Assembly: GCF_000633635.1 (NCBI RefSeq)
Contig: NZ_AYPQ01000009.1
Location: 64,356-128,355 of the forward strand
DNA from: Enterococcus crotali
GTDB taxonomy: Bacteria > Bacillota > Bacilli > Lactobacillales > Enterococcaceae
Reading direction: 5' to 3'
DNA length: 64,000 nucleotides
Part shown: positions 34,012 through 42,664 of the stretch, piece after piece
How the letters are laid out: the number at the start of each line of letters is the position of its first letter
Position numbering within the stretch: the stretch's first letter is position 1
The notes under the pieces: generated by a model
What the model saw: the letters and a program-made list of their open reading frames with translations, nothing else
Told to the model about the DNA's origin: nothing
The model's database searches: none
Program-made: the position numbers and the translations under genes

Positions 34012-34935
34012 TTATCGAGATAATTTATTTACTGTTTCGATCAACTTTTCAGCAGTCAGCCCATATTCTGCTTTTAGTAAAGCTGGATCTCCTGATTGAC
34101 CAAAGCGATCTTGGATACCGATTTTTACAATTTTTGTAGGATAGATTTCTGAAAGATATTCAGAAACCGCTGAACCAAGGCCGCCAATTACACTATGTTC
34201 TTCTGCGGTAATCAACCAAGGTGTTTCTTTGGCAGCCGACAATACTAGTCTTTCATCTAACGGCTTGATCGTAGAAAAATTCAAGACACGAATGGACAGA
34301 CCTACTTTCTTTAATTCTGCTGCAGCCTTTAAAGCCTCTTGTACCATTAGTCCGGTAGCTATGATGGTTCCATCTAAGCCCGTTGTCAGAGCCTCACCAC
34401 ACCCAATGTTAAAAACTGGTTTTTCTAAATGAACTCTAGTCACTGGTAATCGACCTAAGCGTAAATAAACAGGTCCAGTATGTTCCATTATCGCTTCAAT
34501 AGCGGCCTCTGTTTCTAAATCATCAACGGGATTCAAAATGGTCATTCCAGGAATCACTCGCATCAACGCAATGTCTTCAATAGCTTGATGTGAGCCACCA
34601 TCTTCTCCCACTGTTATTCCTGCATGTGTTGCCGCGACTGTTACATTTAAATGTGGATAAGCTACACTATTGCGAATTTGTTCATAGGCCCGGCCAGCCG
34701 CAAATATGGCAAAACTACTGGCAAAGGGACGTTTCCCACCTAAAGCTAGACCGGCAGCCGTACCGATCATATCGCCTTCTGAGATGCCCATATTATAAAA
34801 CTTGTTAGGTGCTTCTTTCGCAAAAATATCTGTTTTTGTTGCCGCAGATAAGTCAGCGTCCAAAACTACTAGGTCTGGATGTTCTTTTAGTTTGAGCAAT
34901 GTTTCTCCATAAGCCTGTCTTGTTGCTTTTTCCAT
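34012..34935 (-). CDS. Transketolase, C-terminal subunit
   Basis: The 307-residue subunit has the pyrimidine-binding and C-terminal domains of transketolase: NMGISEGDMIGTAAGLALGG (catalytic Glu), GEDGGSHQAIEDIALMR, then ITAEEHSVIGGLGSAV. It pairs with the N-terminal subunit encoded one base upstream. The split form is a known variant, so this is not a broken gene. In this operon it would move two-carbon units between erythrose 4-phosphate and other sugar phosphates. Confidence 0.93.
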   Translation of the reverse strand: MEKATRQAYGETLLKLKEHPDLVVLDADLSAATKTDIFAKEAPNKFYNMGISEGDMIGTAAGLALGGKRPFASSFAIFAAGRAYEQIRNSVAYPHLNVTVAATHAGITVGEDGGSHQAIEDIALMRVIPGMTILNPVDDLETEAAIEAIMEHTGPVYLRLGRLPVTRVHLEKPVFNIGCGEALTTGLDGTIIATGLMVQEALKAAAELKKVGLSIRVLNFSTIKPLDERLVLSAAKETPWLITAEEHSVIGGLGSAVSEYLSEIYPTKIVKIGIQDRFGQSGDPALLKAEYGLTAEKLIETVNKLSR

Positions 34936-34936
34936 T

Positions 34937-35749
34937 TTATTCTGCCCCCTTTATTTCAGTCAAAGCCTTCTCTGCTTCTTCTTTTGAAGGGGCTTTTCCA
35001 TGCCATGCAACCTGATTTTCCATAAAACTAACACCTTTACCTTTGATTGTTTCACAAACAATAACAGTTGGTGCGCTCGTTTGTTTTTTGGCTATTTGAA
35101 TAGCTTGGGCAATTGAGGGGATGTCGTGCCCATTTGCATGAAGAACATGCCAATTAAAACTGGTGAATTTGGCACCAATATCATTGACACCCATAATAGC
35201 ATCGTTTGTCCCATCGATTTGCAAGCCATTATGATCAATAAGGACAATGATTCGATTCAAATGATAATGTGCCGCACTCATCACCGCTTCCCATACTTGA
35301 CCTTCTTGCAGCTCACCATCTCCTAGAAGAACAAACGTATAGCAATCAATATTATCGATTTTTTTTGCTAAAGCTAACCCATTTGCAATGGATAAACCTT
35401 GGCCTAATGAGCCACTTGATGCATCGACACCATATGTTTTATTTCTATCTGGATGTCCTTGTAAATGGCTACCAAATTTTCGTAGTGTCAATAAATCACT
35501 TTTTGGGAAAAAGCCTTTATCAGCCAATACTGCATATAAAGCAGGCGCTCCATGTCCTTTTGATAAAATAAAATGATCCCGATTTCGCTGCGCATAGTTT
35601 TGTGTGTTGATTGTCATTTCTTGGTAGTATAACGTTGTTAAAATATCAATTGCAGATAAGGAACCCCCTGGATGTCCCGAGCCCGCAGCTGCCAACGATT
35701 GAATAATCATAGTTCTCAATTCTTGTGCTTTTTTCTCTAACTTTTCCAT
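34937..35749 (-). CDS. Transketolase, N-terminal subunit
   Basis: The 270-residue subunit holds the thiamine-diphosphate-binding half: AGSGHPGGSLSAIDIL, SKGHGAPALYAVLADKG, GSLGQGLSIANGLALA and LLGDGELQEGQVWEA (metal/diphosphate loop GDGE..). It is followed directly by the C-terminal subunit. ATG 35749 is behind GGATGTGGCAGGATGG-like DNA with GGAGG absent, but homology supports it. It belongs to the DhaKLM-type operon. Confidence 0.93.
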   Translation of the reverse strand: MEKLEKKAQELRTMIIQSLAAAGSGHPGGSLSAIDILTTLYYQEMTINTQNYAQRNRDHFILSKGHGAPALYAVLADKGFFPKSDLLTLRKFGSHLQGHPDRNKTYGVDASSGSLGQGLSIANGLALAKKIDNIDCYTFVLLGDGELQEGQVWEAVMSAAHYHLNRIIVLIDHNGLQIDGTNDAIMGVNDIGAKFTSFNWHVLHANGHDIPSIAQAIQIAKKQTSAPTVIVCETIKGKGVSFMENQVAWHGKAPSKEEAEKALTEIKGAE

Positions 35750-35765
35750 CCTGCCACATCCCGCT

Positions 35766-36419
35766 TTAGTTGTTATTTTTCATTTCTTCAAAAAAGACAT
35801 TCAGCAACATCCATGATGATTCTGCGCCAGGATCTTTGTGTCCAATTGCGCGTTCACCAAGTCTCATCGCACGACCCTTTTTGGCGATTAAAGGTATTGT
35901 AGATTCTGCACCTTCTTGCATCAGTTGGATTGCTTTTTCCATCACTGTCAAATAATCCTCATCCGTTTTGTGTGCTTGCAAATACTCGATTCCAGGTAAT
36001 AACGCATCTAGCATCGTCTTATCTTGCAATGAGGCTTTTCCTCGGGTTTGAATTGCGTCAATACCAGATTGAAGCATGTCTACAAATTCTGGGAATGTGA
36101 TTTCTGTTTTTTCTTCGATATCTTTGCCCATTTTTATAAAAAAACTACCATACAACGGTCCTGACGCTCCACCCACTTTAGACAGTAAAATCATTCCAGA
36201 TTTTTTAAGTAATGAATGGATATCTTCAGTTGTTTTATCCAGCTCTTCAATTTCTTTAGAAATCCCACGAAACCCAATACTTAAATTGATGCCATGGTCC
36301 CCATCTCCAATATTAGAATCCAAAGAAGTCCAATAATCTCTTTGCTCTTCTGATAGCTCGGCCATTTTTATCAGTGAGTTTTTAAAAAATTCTTTATTTG
36401 CGATTATTTTTGTTGTCAT
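35766..36419 (-). CDS. dhaL: DhaL-like kinase subunit (ADP-binding)
   Basis: The 217-residue protein has the Mg-ADP-binding aspartates Asp34, Asp39, Asp41 in LDSNIGDGDHG, GGASGPLYGSFF and the HKDPGAES C-terminal loop. In PEP-dependent dihydroxyacetone kinases DhaL keeps a bound ADP that is rephosphorylated by DhaM and phosphorylates the keto-sugar held by DhaK. Separated from dhaK by the dehydrogenase gene, which hints that kinase and dehydrogenase act in sequence on the same carbon chain. Confidence 0.92.
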   Translation of the reverse strand: MTTKIIANKEFFKNSLIKMAELSEEQRDYWTSLDSNIGDGDHGINLSIGFRGISKEIEELDKTTEDIHSLLKKSGMILLSKVGGASGPLYGSFFIKMGKDIEEKTEITFPEFVDMLQSGIDAIQTRGKASLQDKTMLDALLPGIEYLQAHKTDEDYLTVMEKAIQLMQEGAESTIPLIAKKGRAMRLGERAIGHKDPGAESSWMLLNVFFEEMKNNN

Positions 36420-36505
36420 CGTTCATTACTCCCATCTAAAATAAAATTCTTTTAGGTATTAAGTAATAATTGATCAAGCGAATCATTACTTAATACCTCT
36501 CTTCA

Positions 36506-37270
36506 TTATTTAATCGTATAGCCGCCATCAATCACTAAATTTTCGCCAGTGATCAAGTTTGAGGCATCTGCTGCTAAGAAAAGGGCACACGCAGCAACTT
36601 CTTCTGGATAGCCAAAACGTCCCGCTGGAATTTGTTTTTTCATCTCTTCACCCACTTGACCTGCCCAGGCTTTTTTCCCTAATTCAGTCAAAATAACGGT
36701 TGGAGAAATACAGTTTACATTGATATCATACTGCGCCCATTCATACGCTAATACTTTCGTCATGGAAACAATCGCTCCTTTACTCGCACAATACGCAACA
36801 TGATTATCTAACGCAACCACCGCAGCTTGTGACGCCATATTGATGATTTTTCCACCATTTGCACCGATCAATTCATTCCCAACTGCTTGCGCTACTAAGA
36901 AACTACCTTTTACATTGATCGCAAATGTTTTATCCCAGTATTCTTCTGACAGATTTTCAGCATCATCCAATAAAGCAACACCTGCAGAATTAACTAAAAT
37001 ATCTATTTTCCCAAAATGTTTTTTTACTGCTTCTACGGCCTTGATCACACTATTCTTATTAGTTACATCTACTTTGACGCCGAAGCCTTTTTCTTTGAAT
37101 TTTTCTGAAATAAGTTGCTCTGTTTCTTCTTTTATATCAAAAATAGCGATTTTAGCGCCTTTTTTCATAAAAAGTTCAGCGATCGCCTCCCCGATTCCAC
37201 TCAACCCTCCAGTGACAATCACTACTTTTTCAGCTAATCCAAAATTTATATCGTATCCTTTATATTCCAT
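36506..37270 (-). CDS. Short-chain polyol dehydrogenase
   Basis: The 254-residue SDR enzyme has TGGLSGIGEAIAEL (NAD-binding), VNSAG, catalytic Ser in NMASQAA region, YCASKGA (YxxxK) and GEVAACALFLAADAS-like end with IDGGYTIK. An aspartate near residue 40 (FDIKEE) favours NAD over NADP. Encoded between dhaK and dhaL, it likely oxidises a polyol to the ketose that the kinase uses. In mycobacterial tetritol pathways an SDR has this job; substrate here is inferred. Confidence 0.9.
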   Translation of the reverse strand: MEYKGYDINFGLAEKVVIVTGGLSGIGEAIAELFMKKGAKIAIFDIKEETEQLISEKFKEKGFGVKVDVTNKNSVIKAVEAVKKHFGKIDILVNSAGVALLDDAENLSEEYWDKTFAINVKGSFLVAQAVGNELIGANGGKIINMASQAAVVALDNHVAYCASKGAIVSMTKVLAYEWAQYDINVNCISPTVILTELGKKAWAGQVGEEMKKQIPAGRFGYPEEVAACALFLAADASNLITGENLVIDGGYTIK

Positions 37271-37286
37271 TTTCTTTCGCTCCTTT

Positions 37287-38276
37287 TTATAATTTCATAT
37301 AAGGCGTGTCACATGACATATCTAAAAGTTCCTTTAGTTCGTCATCTAATCGAACAATTGTAATCGACATTCCAACCATATCCATAGATGTTGCATAATT
37401 TCCGACTAATGGTCTGTGAAGAATGATTCCTTTTTCTTTTAATACTTCTGCAACACGACGATAACAAACATATAAGTCCATCACAGGCAGCCCGCCTAAA
37501 CCATTGACCATCACATGATATTCTTCCCCAGCTTTTGCTTTGGCATCTTCTAAAATATAGCTCAAGAGTTGATCTACCACTTTATCAGCTGGCTCTAATT
37601 TACTTCGTTTGATTCCCGGTTCGCCATGGATGCCCATACCAACTTCCATATCACCTTCGTCCATTTCAAAAATGGCTTTCCCTGTCACCGGTAATGTTGA
37701 AGAAGATAGCGCAACGCCCATAGAATAGGTATTACTATTCGCTTTTTCTGCTAATTCTTTGACACGATCTAAGTCATACCCTTTGGCAGCCGCTGCTCCT
37801 GCAACTTTAAATACAGGTACATCTCCTGCTACACCACGACGATCAGGAATATTTTTTGCAGAATACACATCATCTGTGATCAAAACCGTCTCTACGCGGA
37901 TGCCATCTTCTGCAGCAAGCTCTGCCCCCATATCAAAATTCATAACATCACCAGCATAATTGCCATACATAAACAGACAACCTTTACCGCTATCTACAGC
38001 TTTTACAGCATCATAACAAGCATCTGGGGCAGGTGACGTATTGATATTGCCGACAACCGAAGCATCTGCAAAATTTTCTCCCACATATCCGATAAATAAA
38101 GGTTCATGACCAGAGCCACCACCGACAATCACACGAACTTTGGGTTCTTCACTCATTTTTTGACTAACCAACACTCTTTTATTATCAGCAAATCGAACAT
38201 AATCCTCATGAGCAGCACAGTATCCTTCTAACATTTCTTCGACAACTTCGTATCCATCGTTTACTAATCTTCTCAT
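37287..38276 (-). CDS. dhaK: DhaK-like keto-sugar kinase subunit
   Basis: The 329-residue protein has the DhaK fold with VGGGSGHEPLFIGYVG, VNTSPAPDA-like NINTSPAPDACYDAVKAV and the substrate-binding His217 in GMGIHGEPGI, which forms a hemiaminal with the carbonyl of the substrate. DhaK binds dihydroxyacetone or larger 1-hydroxy-ketoses such as erythrulose. With DhaL and DhaM in the same operon the phosphate donor should be PEP via the PTS. Glycerol dehydrogenase, the usual partner of dihydroxyacetone kinases, is missing and an SDR takes its place. Confidence 0.93.
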   Translation of the reverse strand: MRRLVNDGYEVVEEMLEGYCAAHEDYVRFADNKRVLVSQKMSEEPKVRVIVGGGSGHEPLFIGYVGENFADASVVGNINTSPAPDACYDAVKAVDSGKGCLFMYGNYAGDVMNFDMGAELAAEDGIRVETVLITDDVYSAKNIPDRRGVAGDVPVFKVAGAAAAKGYDLDRVKELAEKANSNTYSMGVALSSSTLPVTGKAIFEMDEGDMEVGMGIHGEPGIKRSKLEPADKVVDQLLSYILEDAKAKAGEEYHVMVNGLGGLPVMDLYVCYRRVAEVLKEKGIILHRPLVGNYATSMDMVGMSITIVRLDDELKELLDMSCDTPYMKL

Positions 38277-38294
38277 TTAAATCTCTCCTCCATT

Positions 38295-38636
38295 TTATAA
38301 AAATAATGACAATAAGAATCCGCCCAAAATACCACCTGAAACTGCTGCTAAAACATTTCTATACGACTTTTTCACATTGCCTCCTGTTAATGCAGAAGCA
38401 ACCCAAACACCGACTCCTGCTGCTAATCCCATATCGACCCATGCTGTTCCGGATTGGGTAATCATCGGTGTGGAAATACCATGATTGATACACCAAACTG
38501 TTCCAACGACAAATGCCGCTGCCATCCAACCACCAATTGCCCCCCATTGATCGACCATTTTCCCCCAGATCATCCGAACTGCAAAGGGAAATAAAAAACC
38601 GCCTAAAATCGTTGCAATACCTAAACTAATCGTCAT
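38295..38636 (-). CDS. Small membrane protein B, candidate transporter subunit
   Basis: The 113-residue protein is almost entirely hydrophobic, with three to four helices and the segment GTVWCINHGIS followed by AWVDMGLAAGVGVWVAS. These two blocks are repeated in the neighbouring protein (38652-39074) as GPMWFMNHFVN and AFVDMGLAIGVCGIM, so the two are paralogues. I recall a similar pair in a DhaKLM-type operon of Listeria. No other transporter is encoded in the operon, so the pair probably brings in the polyol. Confidence 0.72.
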   Translation of the reverse strand: MTISLGIATILGGFLFPFAVRMIWGKMVDQWGAIGGWMAAAFVVGTVWCINHGISTPMITQSGTAWVDMGLAAGVGVWVASALTGGNVKKSYRNVLAAVSGGILGGFLLSLFL

Positions 38637-38651
38637 TTTTTATTCTCTCCT

Positions 38652-39074
38652 TTATTCCGTTTCTGCTAAACGACCCAATTCTTTTTCCGTCATACCAGGT
38701 TCTGGTGCACTTTCTTCATGTTCTGTATCCTTTGCCATACTTTTCTCAACCGCTGCTGCGACAATTCCACCAATAATCGCCCCAATGACAACTAAGCCAA
38801 TTGTTGGTAATGAAGAAACTAGACTTTCTGTTCCATTCATAAATGTATCTCGCATAATGCCACAAACACCAATCGCTAACCCCATATCAACAAAAGCCGC
38901 ATCGTCTTCATTTCCTACTAAATTGACAAAATGATTCATAAACCACATCGGACCAATAATAATCAAAGCCGCTAAGTAGCCACCAAAAATTCCAAACGCA
39001 CCCAACTGTCCCCAAACGGCCATCACTAACATTCCAGCAATTGTGTAACCGACCAATCCTCGTATGAATTTCAT
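38652..39074 (-). CDS. Small membrane protein A, candidate transporter subunit
   Basis: The 140-residue protein has four predicted helices and a soluble acidic C-terminus (about 25 residues with EHEESAPEPGMTEKELG). It shares GPMWFMNHFVN and AFVDMGLAIGVCGIM with protein B. It starts at ATG 39074 behind AAGGAAG, 18 bases after dhaM. Function unknown; a two-protein channel or facilitator for the substrate of the operon is the simplest reading. Confidence 0.74.
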   Translation of the reverse strand: MKFIRGLVGYTIAGMLVMAVWGQLGAFGIFGGYLAALIIIGPMWFMNHFVNLVGNEDDAAFVDMGLAIGVCGIMRDTFMNGTESLVSSLPTIGLVVIGAIIGGIVAAAVEKSMAKDTEHEESAPEPGMTEKELGRLAETE

Positions 39075-39092
39075 TGTTTTGCTTCCTTTCTT

Positions 39093-39476
39093 TTACAAAT
39101 GACTTAGTTCTGCAACAACCAATTGTTTATCTTGTGAAACGGACGCTTGAACTGCGGCAGCAAATGCCCCTTCTACCAATGGACAATCCATGATTTCCAC
39201 TTTTTCTTTTAATGTTTCATCATCTATTAAATCAATTGCTGTTTCTGAACTTAAAATAGCGCTTCCAATATCGCAAAAAATTAAAATATGTTCGCACTCC
39301 CGACAATCCTCTATATAGTCCATGATCATCACAGCATTCGTCCCTAAACGGCCATCACCTGTACCACCTGCTGAAATGACCCGCACTCCTTCTAGCTCAC
39401 CTGTCATCTCTTCGATCATTTCTTTCGTTCCATCGGTAATTTTTTGACTATGGGAAACTAAGATTATTCCAAACAT
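39093..39476 (-). CDS. dhaM: DhaM-like phosphotransferase (PTS EIIA-Man type)
   Basis: The 127-residue protein is a single-domain DhaM: FGIILVSHSQKITDG carries the phosphorylated His9 and ISAGGTGDGRLGTN follows. It would take phosphate from HPr and pass it to ADP on DhaL. The short form without HPr and EI domains is usual in lactic acid bacteria. Confidence 0.9.
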   Translation of the reverse strand: MFGIILVSHSQKITDGTKEMIEEMTGELEGVRVISAGGTGDGRLGTNAVMIMDYIEDCRECEHILIFCDIGSAILSSETAIDLIDDETLKEKVEIMDCPLVEGAFAAAVQASVSQDKQLVVAELSHL

Positions 39477-39479
39477 GCT

Positions 39480-40262
39480 TTAAACCTCCTTGATCAATTT
39501 GACTGTTTTAACGATGTTCGCATAGCGTTCAGGATCGTGACCAAAACGTCCAACAAAAACACCATCAACATGTTCATCGGAAACGATCAGCTGAACATTT
39601 TCTTGAGAAACAGAACCACCATAAATGATTCGTATCTTTTGAGCAGTCTCGTATGAATATAATTCTGTTAAGCAATCCCTAATTAATCTATGAACGGCAT
39701 GAACATGAACCGCACTTGCAGCTAACGTTTTCCCCACTGCCCAAGCTGGCTCATAAGCTAAAATAACTTTCTCTACTTGATCTTGTGGTACTTGATTAAG
39801 GTCTAGAAATAATTGTTTCAGTAACAAATTTTTTATTTCTTGATAGTCATCGCTATGAGTCAATTCCCCGATACAAAGAACGGGAGCCACACCTTTTTCT
39901 AAAGCCAATAATACTTTTTGGTTGATCAGATTATCACTTTCGCCGAAAATCGTCCGTCTTTCGATGTGCCCTAATTCTACATAGGCACCTTTCATATCCA
40001 GTAAAGAATCGATCGAAAATTCGCCTGTATATGCACCATAGCCGACTGGTGCCATATTTTGTGCGCCCAACCCAATTTTAGATTGATCGATCACCTTCGA
40101 AACTGGATAAAGAACACCCATCCCTGGACACATAAATTGTTCTACTGCTTCAACTTGTCCCGTTAAAGCAGAGATTGCTTGAGCAAAAGTTTGGGCTTCT
40201 TTTAATTGATTTTGATACATTTTTAGACTGATTCCCACAATTGGTTTTCTTTTAGTCATCAT
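39480..40262 (-). CDS. Triose-phosphate-isomerase-like isomerase
   Basis: The 260-residue protein has the TIM fold and keeps the catalytic Lys14, His99 (ELGHIERR) and Glu (AYEPAWAVGKT), plus the phosphate loop YGGSVSQEN. The Asn of the usual GNWKMN motif is replaced by Ser12 (GISLKMY), and the Ser after the catalytic His is Ile100. Such changes suggest a longer substrate than triose phosphate. In tetritol catabolism a TIM-like enzyme converts L-erythrulose 1-phosphate to D-erythrulose 4-phosphate, which would suit this place. A housekeeping tpiA should exist elsewhere. Confidence 0.88.
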   Translation of the reverse strand: MMTKRKPIVGISLKMYQNQLKEAQTFAQAISALTGQVEAVEQFMCPGMGVLYPVSKVIDQSKIGLGAQNMAPVGYGAYTGEFSIDSLLDMKGAYVELGHIERRTIFGESDNLINQKVLLALEKGVAPVLCIGELTHSDDYQEIKNLLLKQLFLDLNQVPQDQVEKVILAYEPAWAVGKTLAASAVHVHAVHRLIRDCLTELYSYETAQKIRIIYGGSVSQENVQLIVSDEHVDGVFVGRFGHDPERYANIVKTVKLIKEV

Positions 40263-40329
40263 TTGCTCCTCCTCTCTTTTAACTAGGAATTCTTAAATAG
40301 CAACTACTTAAAAATTCCTAGTCTTTTTC

Positions 40330-40974
40330 TTACTTGGTAAAATTTTCCCAATCTTTCATAAATGCTTCAATCCCAGCATCCGTTAATGGGTGCGACCATA
40401 ATTTTGGAAAAATATTGCCCGGAATCGTAGCAATATCTGCTCCTAATTCAGCAACCTCTTCAACATGCTTCAAATTTCGAATGCTAGCAGCAATTATTTC
40501 AGTAGAATAGCCGTATTGATCTAGAACGTTTCTTAAATTTTTGATCAATGCTAAACTATCTGTCCCAATATCATCTAGCCTGCCTACAAACGGACTAATA
40601 AATGTTGCCCCTGCTTTGGCTGCCATTAATCCTTGTGCTACGGTGAAAACAAGTGTGACATTTGTTTTGATATTTTCTTTACTCAAAATATGAACCGCTT
40701 TCAATCCTGCTTCTGTCATAGGGATTTTTACGACAACATTATCTGCCCACTTGGCTATATCTCGCGCTTCTTTGAGCATCCCTTCTGTGTCTAGTGCAAT
40801 TACTTCTGCGCTGACAGGTCCATCTACGAGTTCACAAATTTCAATAATAACTTCTTTAAAATTCCGTCCCTCTTTAGAGATGATCGTTGGATTCGTTGTT
40901 ACCCCATCTACTAAACCTAATTCGTTGATTCTTTTGATTTCTTCAATATTTGCTGTATCAAGAAAAAATTTCAT
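40330..40974 (-). CDS. Transaldolase / fructose-6-phosphate-aldolase family
   Basis: The 214-residue protein is of the short transaldolase type: [39 protein letters not shown] with the Schiff-base Lys, TNVTLVFT and [13 protein letters not shown]. It links erythrose 4-phosphate to the other sugar phosphates. AAGGAG stands eight bases before ATG 40974, which is preferred over the GTG at 40983. Which of the two family activities it has cannot be decided by reading. Confidence 0.92.
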   Translation of the reverse strand: MKFFLDTANIEEIKRINELGLVDGVTTNPTIISKEGRNFKEVIIEICELVDGPVSAEVIALDTEGMLKEARDIAKWADNVVVKIPMTEAGLKAVHILSKENIKTNVTLVFTVAQGLMAAKAGATFISPFVGRLDDIGTDSLALIKNLRNVLDQYGYSTEIIAASIRNLKHVEEVAELGADIATIPGNIFPKLWSHPLTDAGIEAFMKDWENFTK

Positions 40975-41000
40975 CTGTGTCACTCCTTTTCTTTAGGATT

Positions 41001-41450
41001 TTATTTGCTAAATTCTGATTCTTTTTGCATGATTTGATCAATTTTTCGTGCAGAGTTCCCACCTTTAAACGTTACTGAAAGATATTCTGACACAACTTTT
41101 TTTGCAACTTCTATGCCAATAACTTTTGATCCCATGGTAATGATTTGTGCATTATTGCTTAGTTGCGCACGTTCTGCAGAATAAGTATCGTGGCATTGTG
41201 CTGCCCTAACTCCTGGAACTTTATTTGCGGCCATAGCCATACCGATACCTGTTCCACAAACTAAAATACCACGTTCAATTTTTCCATCCTTAATACCATT
41301 TGCTACATCAAATGCAATATTAGGGTAATCTACCTCATCTGGTGAAAAACAGCCAAAATCGATTACTTCTATTCCTAAGGTTTCGATATGCTCTTTTAAT
41401 TGGCCTTTCATTTCAAACGCATTGTGATCTGAGCCGATCCCGATTTTCAT
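41001..41450 (-). CDS. RpiB-family sugar-phosphate isomerase
   Basis: The 149-residue protein has the RpiB/LacAB fold: IGSDHNAFEMKGQLKEHI, DYPNIAFDVA and the catalytic-Cys loop LVCGTGIGMAMAANKVPGVRAA. ATG 41450 behind AGAGGTGG is chosen; the frame is open to 41459. Family members isomerise ribose, allose, galactose or tetrulose phosphates. In erythritol and threitol pathways an RpiB member turns D-erythrulose 4-phosphate into D-erythrose 4-phosphate, which fits the rest of the operon. First gene of the operon, divergent from the DeoR regulator. Confidence 0.9.
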   Translation of the reverse strand: MKIGIGSDHNAFEMKGQLKEHIETLGIEVIDFGCFSPDEVDYPNIAFDVANGIKDGKIERGILVCGTGIGMAMAANKVPGVRAAQCHDTYSAERAQLSNNAQIITMGSKVIGIEVAKKVVSEYLSVTFKGGNSARKIDQIMQKESEFSK

Positions 41451-41518
41451 TTTCTCCACCTCTTTCTTTTGTATACATTCATATTAGCTTCACACTTTCG
41501 TTTTGTCAACATTTATTT

Positions 41519-41531
41519 TCGTTTACTTTCG
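41519..41531 (-). promoter_or_regulatory. Probable DeoR operator, site 1
   Basis: CGAAAGTAAACGA on the minus strand, 69 bases before the rpiB-like gene. The identical 13-mer lies in opposite orientation at 41676-41688. A partial match, ACTTTCGTTTT, occurs nearby at 41494-41504. Confidence 0.65.
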
Positions 41532-41675
41532 AATTAATCCGAAAAGAAAATTTACGAAAACAAAAAGAACGAGTAAAACACTTATAAAACGAGAAAAAAT
41601 TGTCATTAATATGGACTGTATCTGACATATAGATTTATTAAATCATTTCATTTTTTCCAAAAAAGTAAAAAAAAA

Positions 41676-41688
41676 CGAAAGTAAACGA
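41676..41688 (+). promoter_or_regulatory. Probable DeoR operator, site 2
   Basis: CGAAAGTAAACGA on the plus strand, 72 bases before the DeoR gene. Placement of two identical inverted sites at both ends of the divergent promoter region suggests repression by looping. Confidence 0.65.
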
Positions 41689-41759
41689 CAGAAAATTTGT
41701 CATTTAACAAACATTCCTGTATACTTTAGCTAACATAAGGAGTTAAGGAGGAAGAAAAA

Positions 41760-42524
41760 TTGTATACAGACCAACGAAGAGAGAAGATTTTGTCCCTGTT
41801 ACAGGAACAAGAGTCTGTATCTGTTAATGGGTTAACAGAAATTTTAGGTGTTTCTAGGGCGACGATCCGCTCTGATTTAAACTATTTAAGTAAGAATAAT
41901 CTTTTGATCCGTACACACGGCGGAGCCATTCGTAGTAAAGAGGATGAAACCCTTAAAATAGACAAAAATTATGATATTCGTAAACAAAAAAATATAGATA
42001 AGAAAACACAGATCGCTAAAAAAGCCTTAGCTTATATTCAACCTGGTGAATGTATTGTGTTAGATGCTAGTTCAACTTGTTATGAATTAGCTAAGTTGAT
42101 CGATCAATCTGATCTAAAATTAACGATTTTGACCAATGGCATCCGTACTGCCTCACTGTTGAAGGAAAACTATAATTTAACGGTCATCTTGATCGGTGGC
42201 GTTGTTAAGGGCTCTTCCAATGCTGTTGAAGGGATTTTAGGGATTGAAATTTTGAAGAAGCTAAATATCGATACATTATTTACATCAGCTTATGCGATTT
42301 CTGCTTCTGAAGGGCTGTCAGACTTCAATTTATATGAGGTTGAGTTAAAAAAGAGAATGGTAGAAATTGCACCGCATACGATCGCATTGATCGATAGTAC
42401 CAAATTCGAAAAAAAATCGATTGCGACTTTTGCTAAATTGAACCAGTTAGAAGTGTTGATTACTGATGATCAATTGTTAGAAGAAGTTAAAACTCATTAT
42501 GAAAATGAGGTTGAGATTATATAA
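41760..42524 (+). CDS. DeoR-family regulator of the DhaKLM-type operon
   Basis: The 254-residue protein has an N-terminal DeoR winged helix (RREKILSLLQEQESVSVNGLTEILGVSRATIRSDLNYL, RTHGGAI) and a C-terminal sugar-phosphate sensor domain (GECIVLDASSTCYELAKLI, LTNGIRTA, ALIDSTKFEKKS). The start is TTG 41760 behind AAGGAGGAAG. It faces away from the eleven-gene operon and most likely represses it until a sugar phosphate intermediate binds. Confidence 0.92.
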   Translation: MYTDQRREKILSLLQEQESVSVNGLTEILGVSRATIRSDLNYLSKNNLLIRTHGGAIRSKEDETLKIDKNYDIRKQKNIDKKTQIAKKALAYIQPGECIVLDASSTCYELAKLIDQSDLKLTILTNGIRTASLLKENYNLTVILIGGVVKGSSNAVEGILGIEILKKLNIDTLFTSAYAISASEGLSDFNLYEVELKKRMVEIAPHTIALIDSTKFEKKSIATFAKLNQLEVLITDDQLLEEVKTHYENEVEII

Positions 42525-42531
42525 ATAGACA

Positions 42532-42579
42532 AAAAATAACGATCTTTTGGCTTTTTATAGACAGAAGATCGCTATTTTT
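42532..42579 (+). terminator. Terminator after the DeoR gene
   Basis: AAAAATAACGATCTT pairs with AAGATCGCTATTTTT, one mismatch, ending in a T run. Confidence 0.78.
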
Positions 42580-42664
42580 ATTTTAAACCGGCTTATTTCA
42601 AAATAAGACAAGCGTTTACACAAATAGTCCAGTTCCTTCGGTAGAATAGTATCGTGATATTGCT

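Noticed and set aside
34012-35749. Transketolase broken into two by mutation
   Set aside because: The two halves have separate starts and a natural domain boundary; split transketolases are a known arrangement, and no single-base change fuses them.
41620-41700. cre site in the DeoR/rpiB intergenic region
   Set aside because: The similar-looking CGAAAGTAAACGA pair does not match the cre consensus and is better explained as a DeoR operator.
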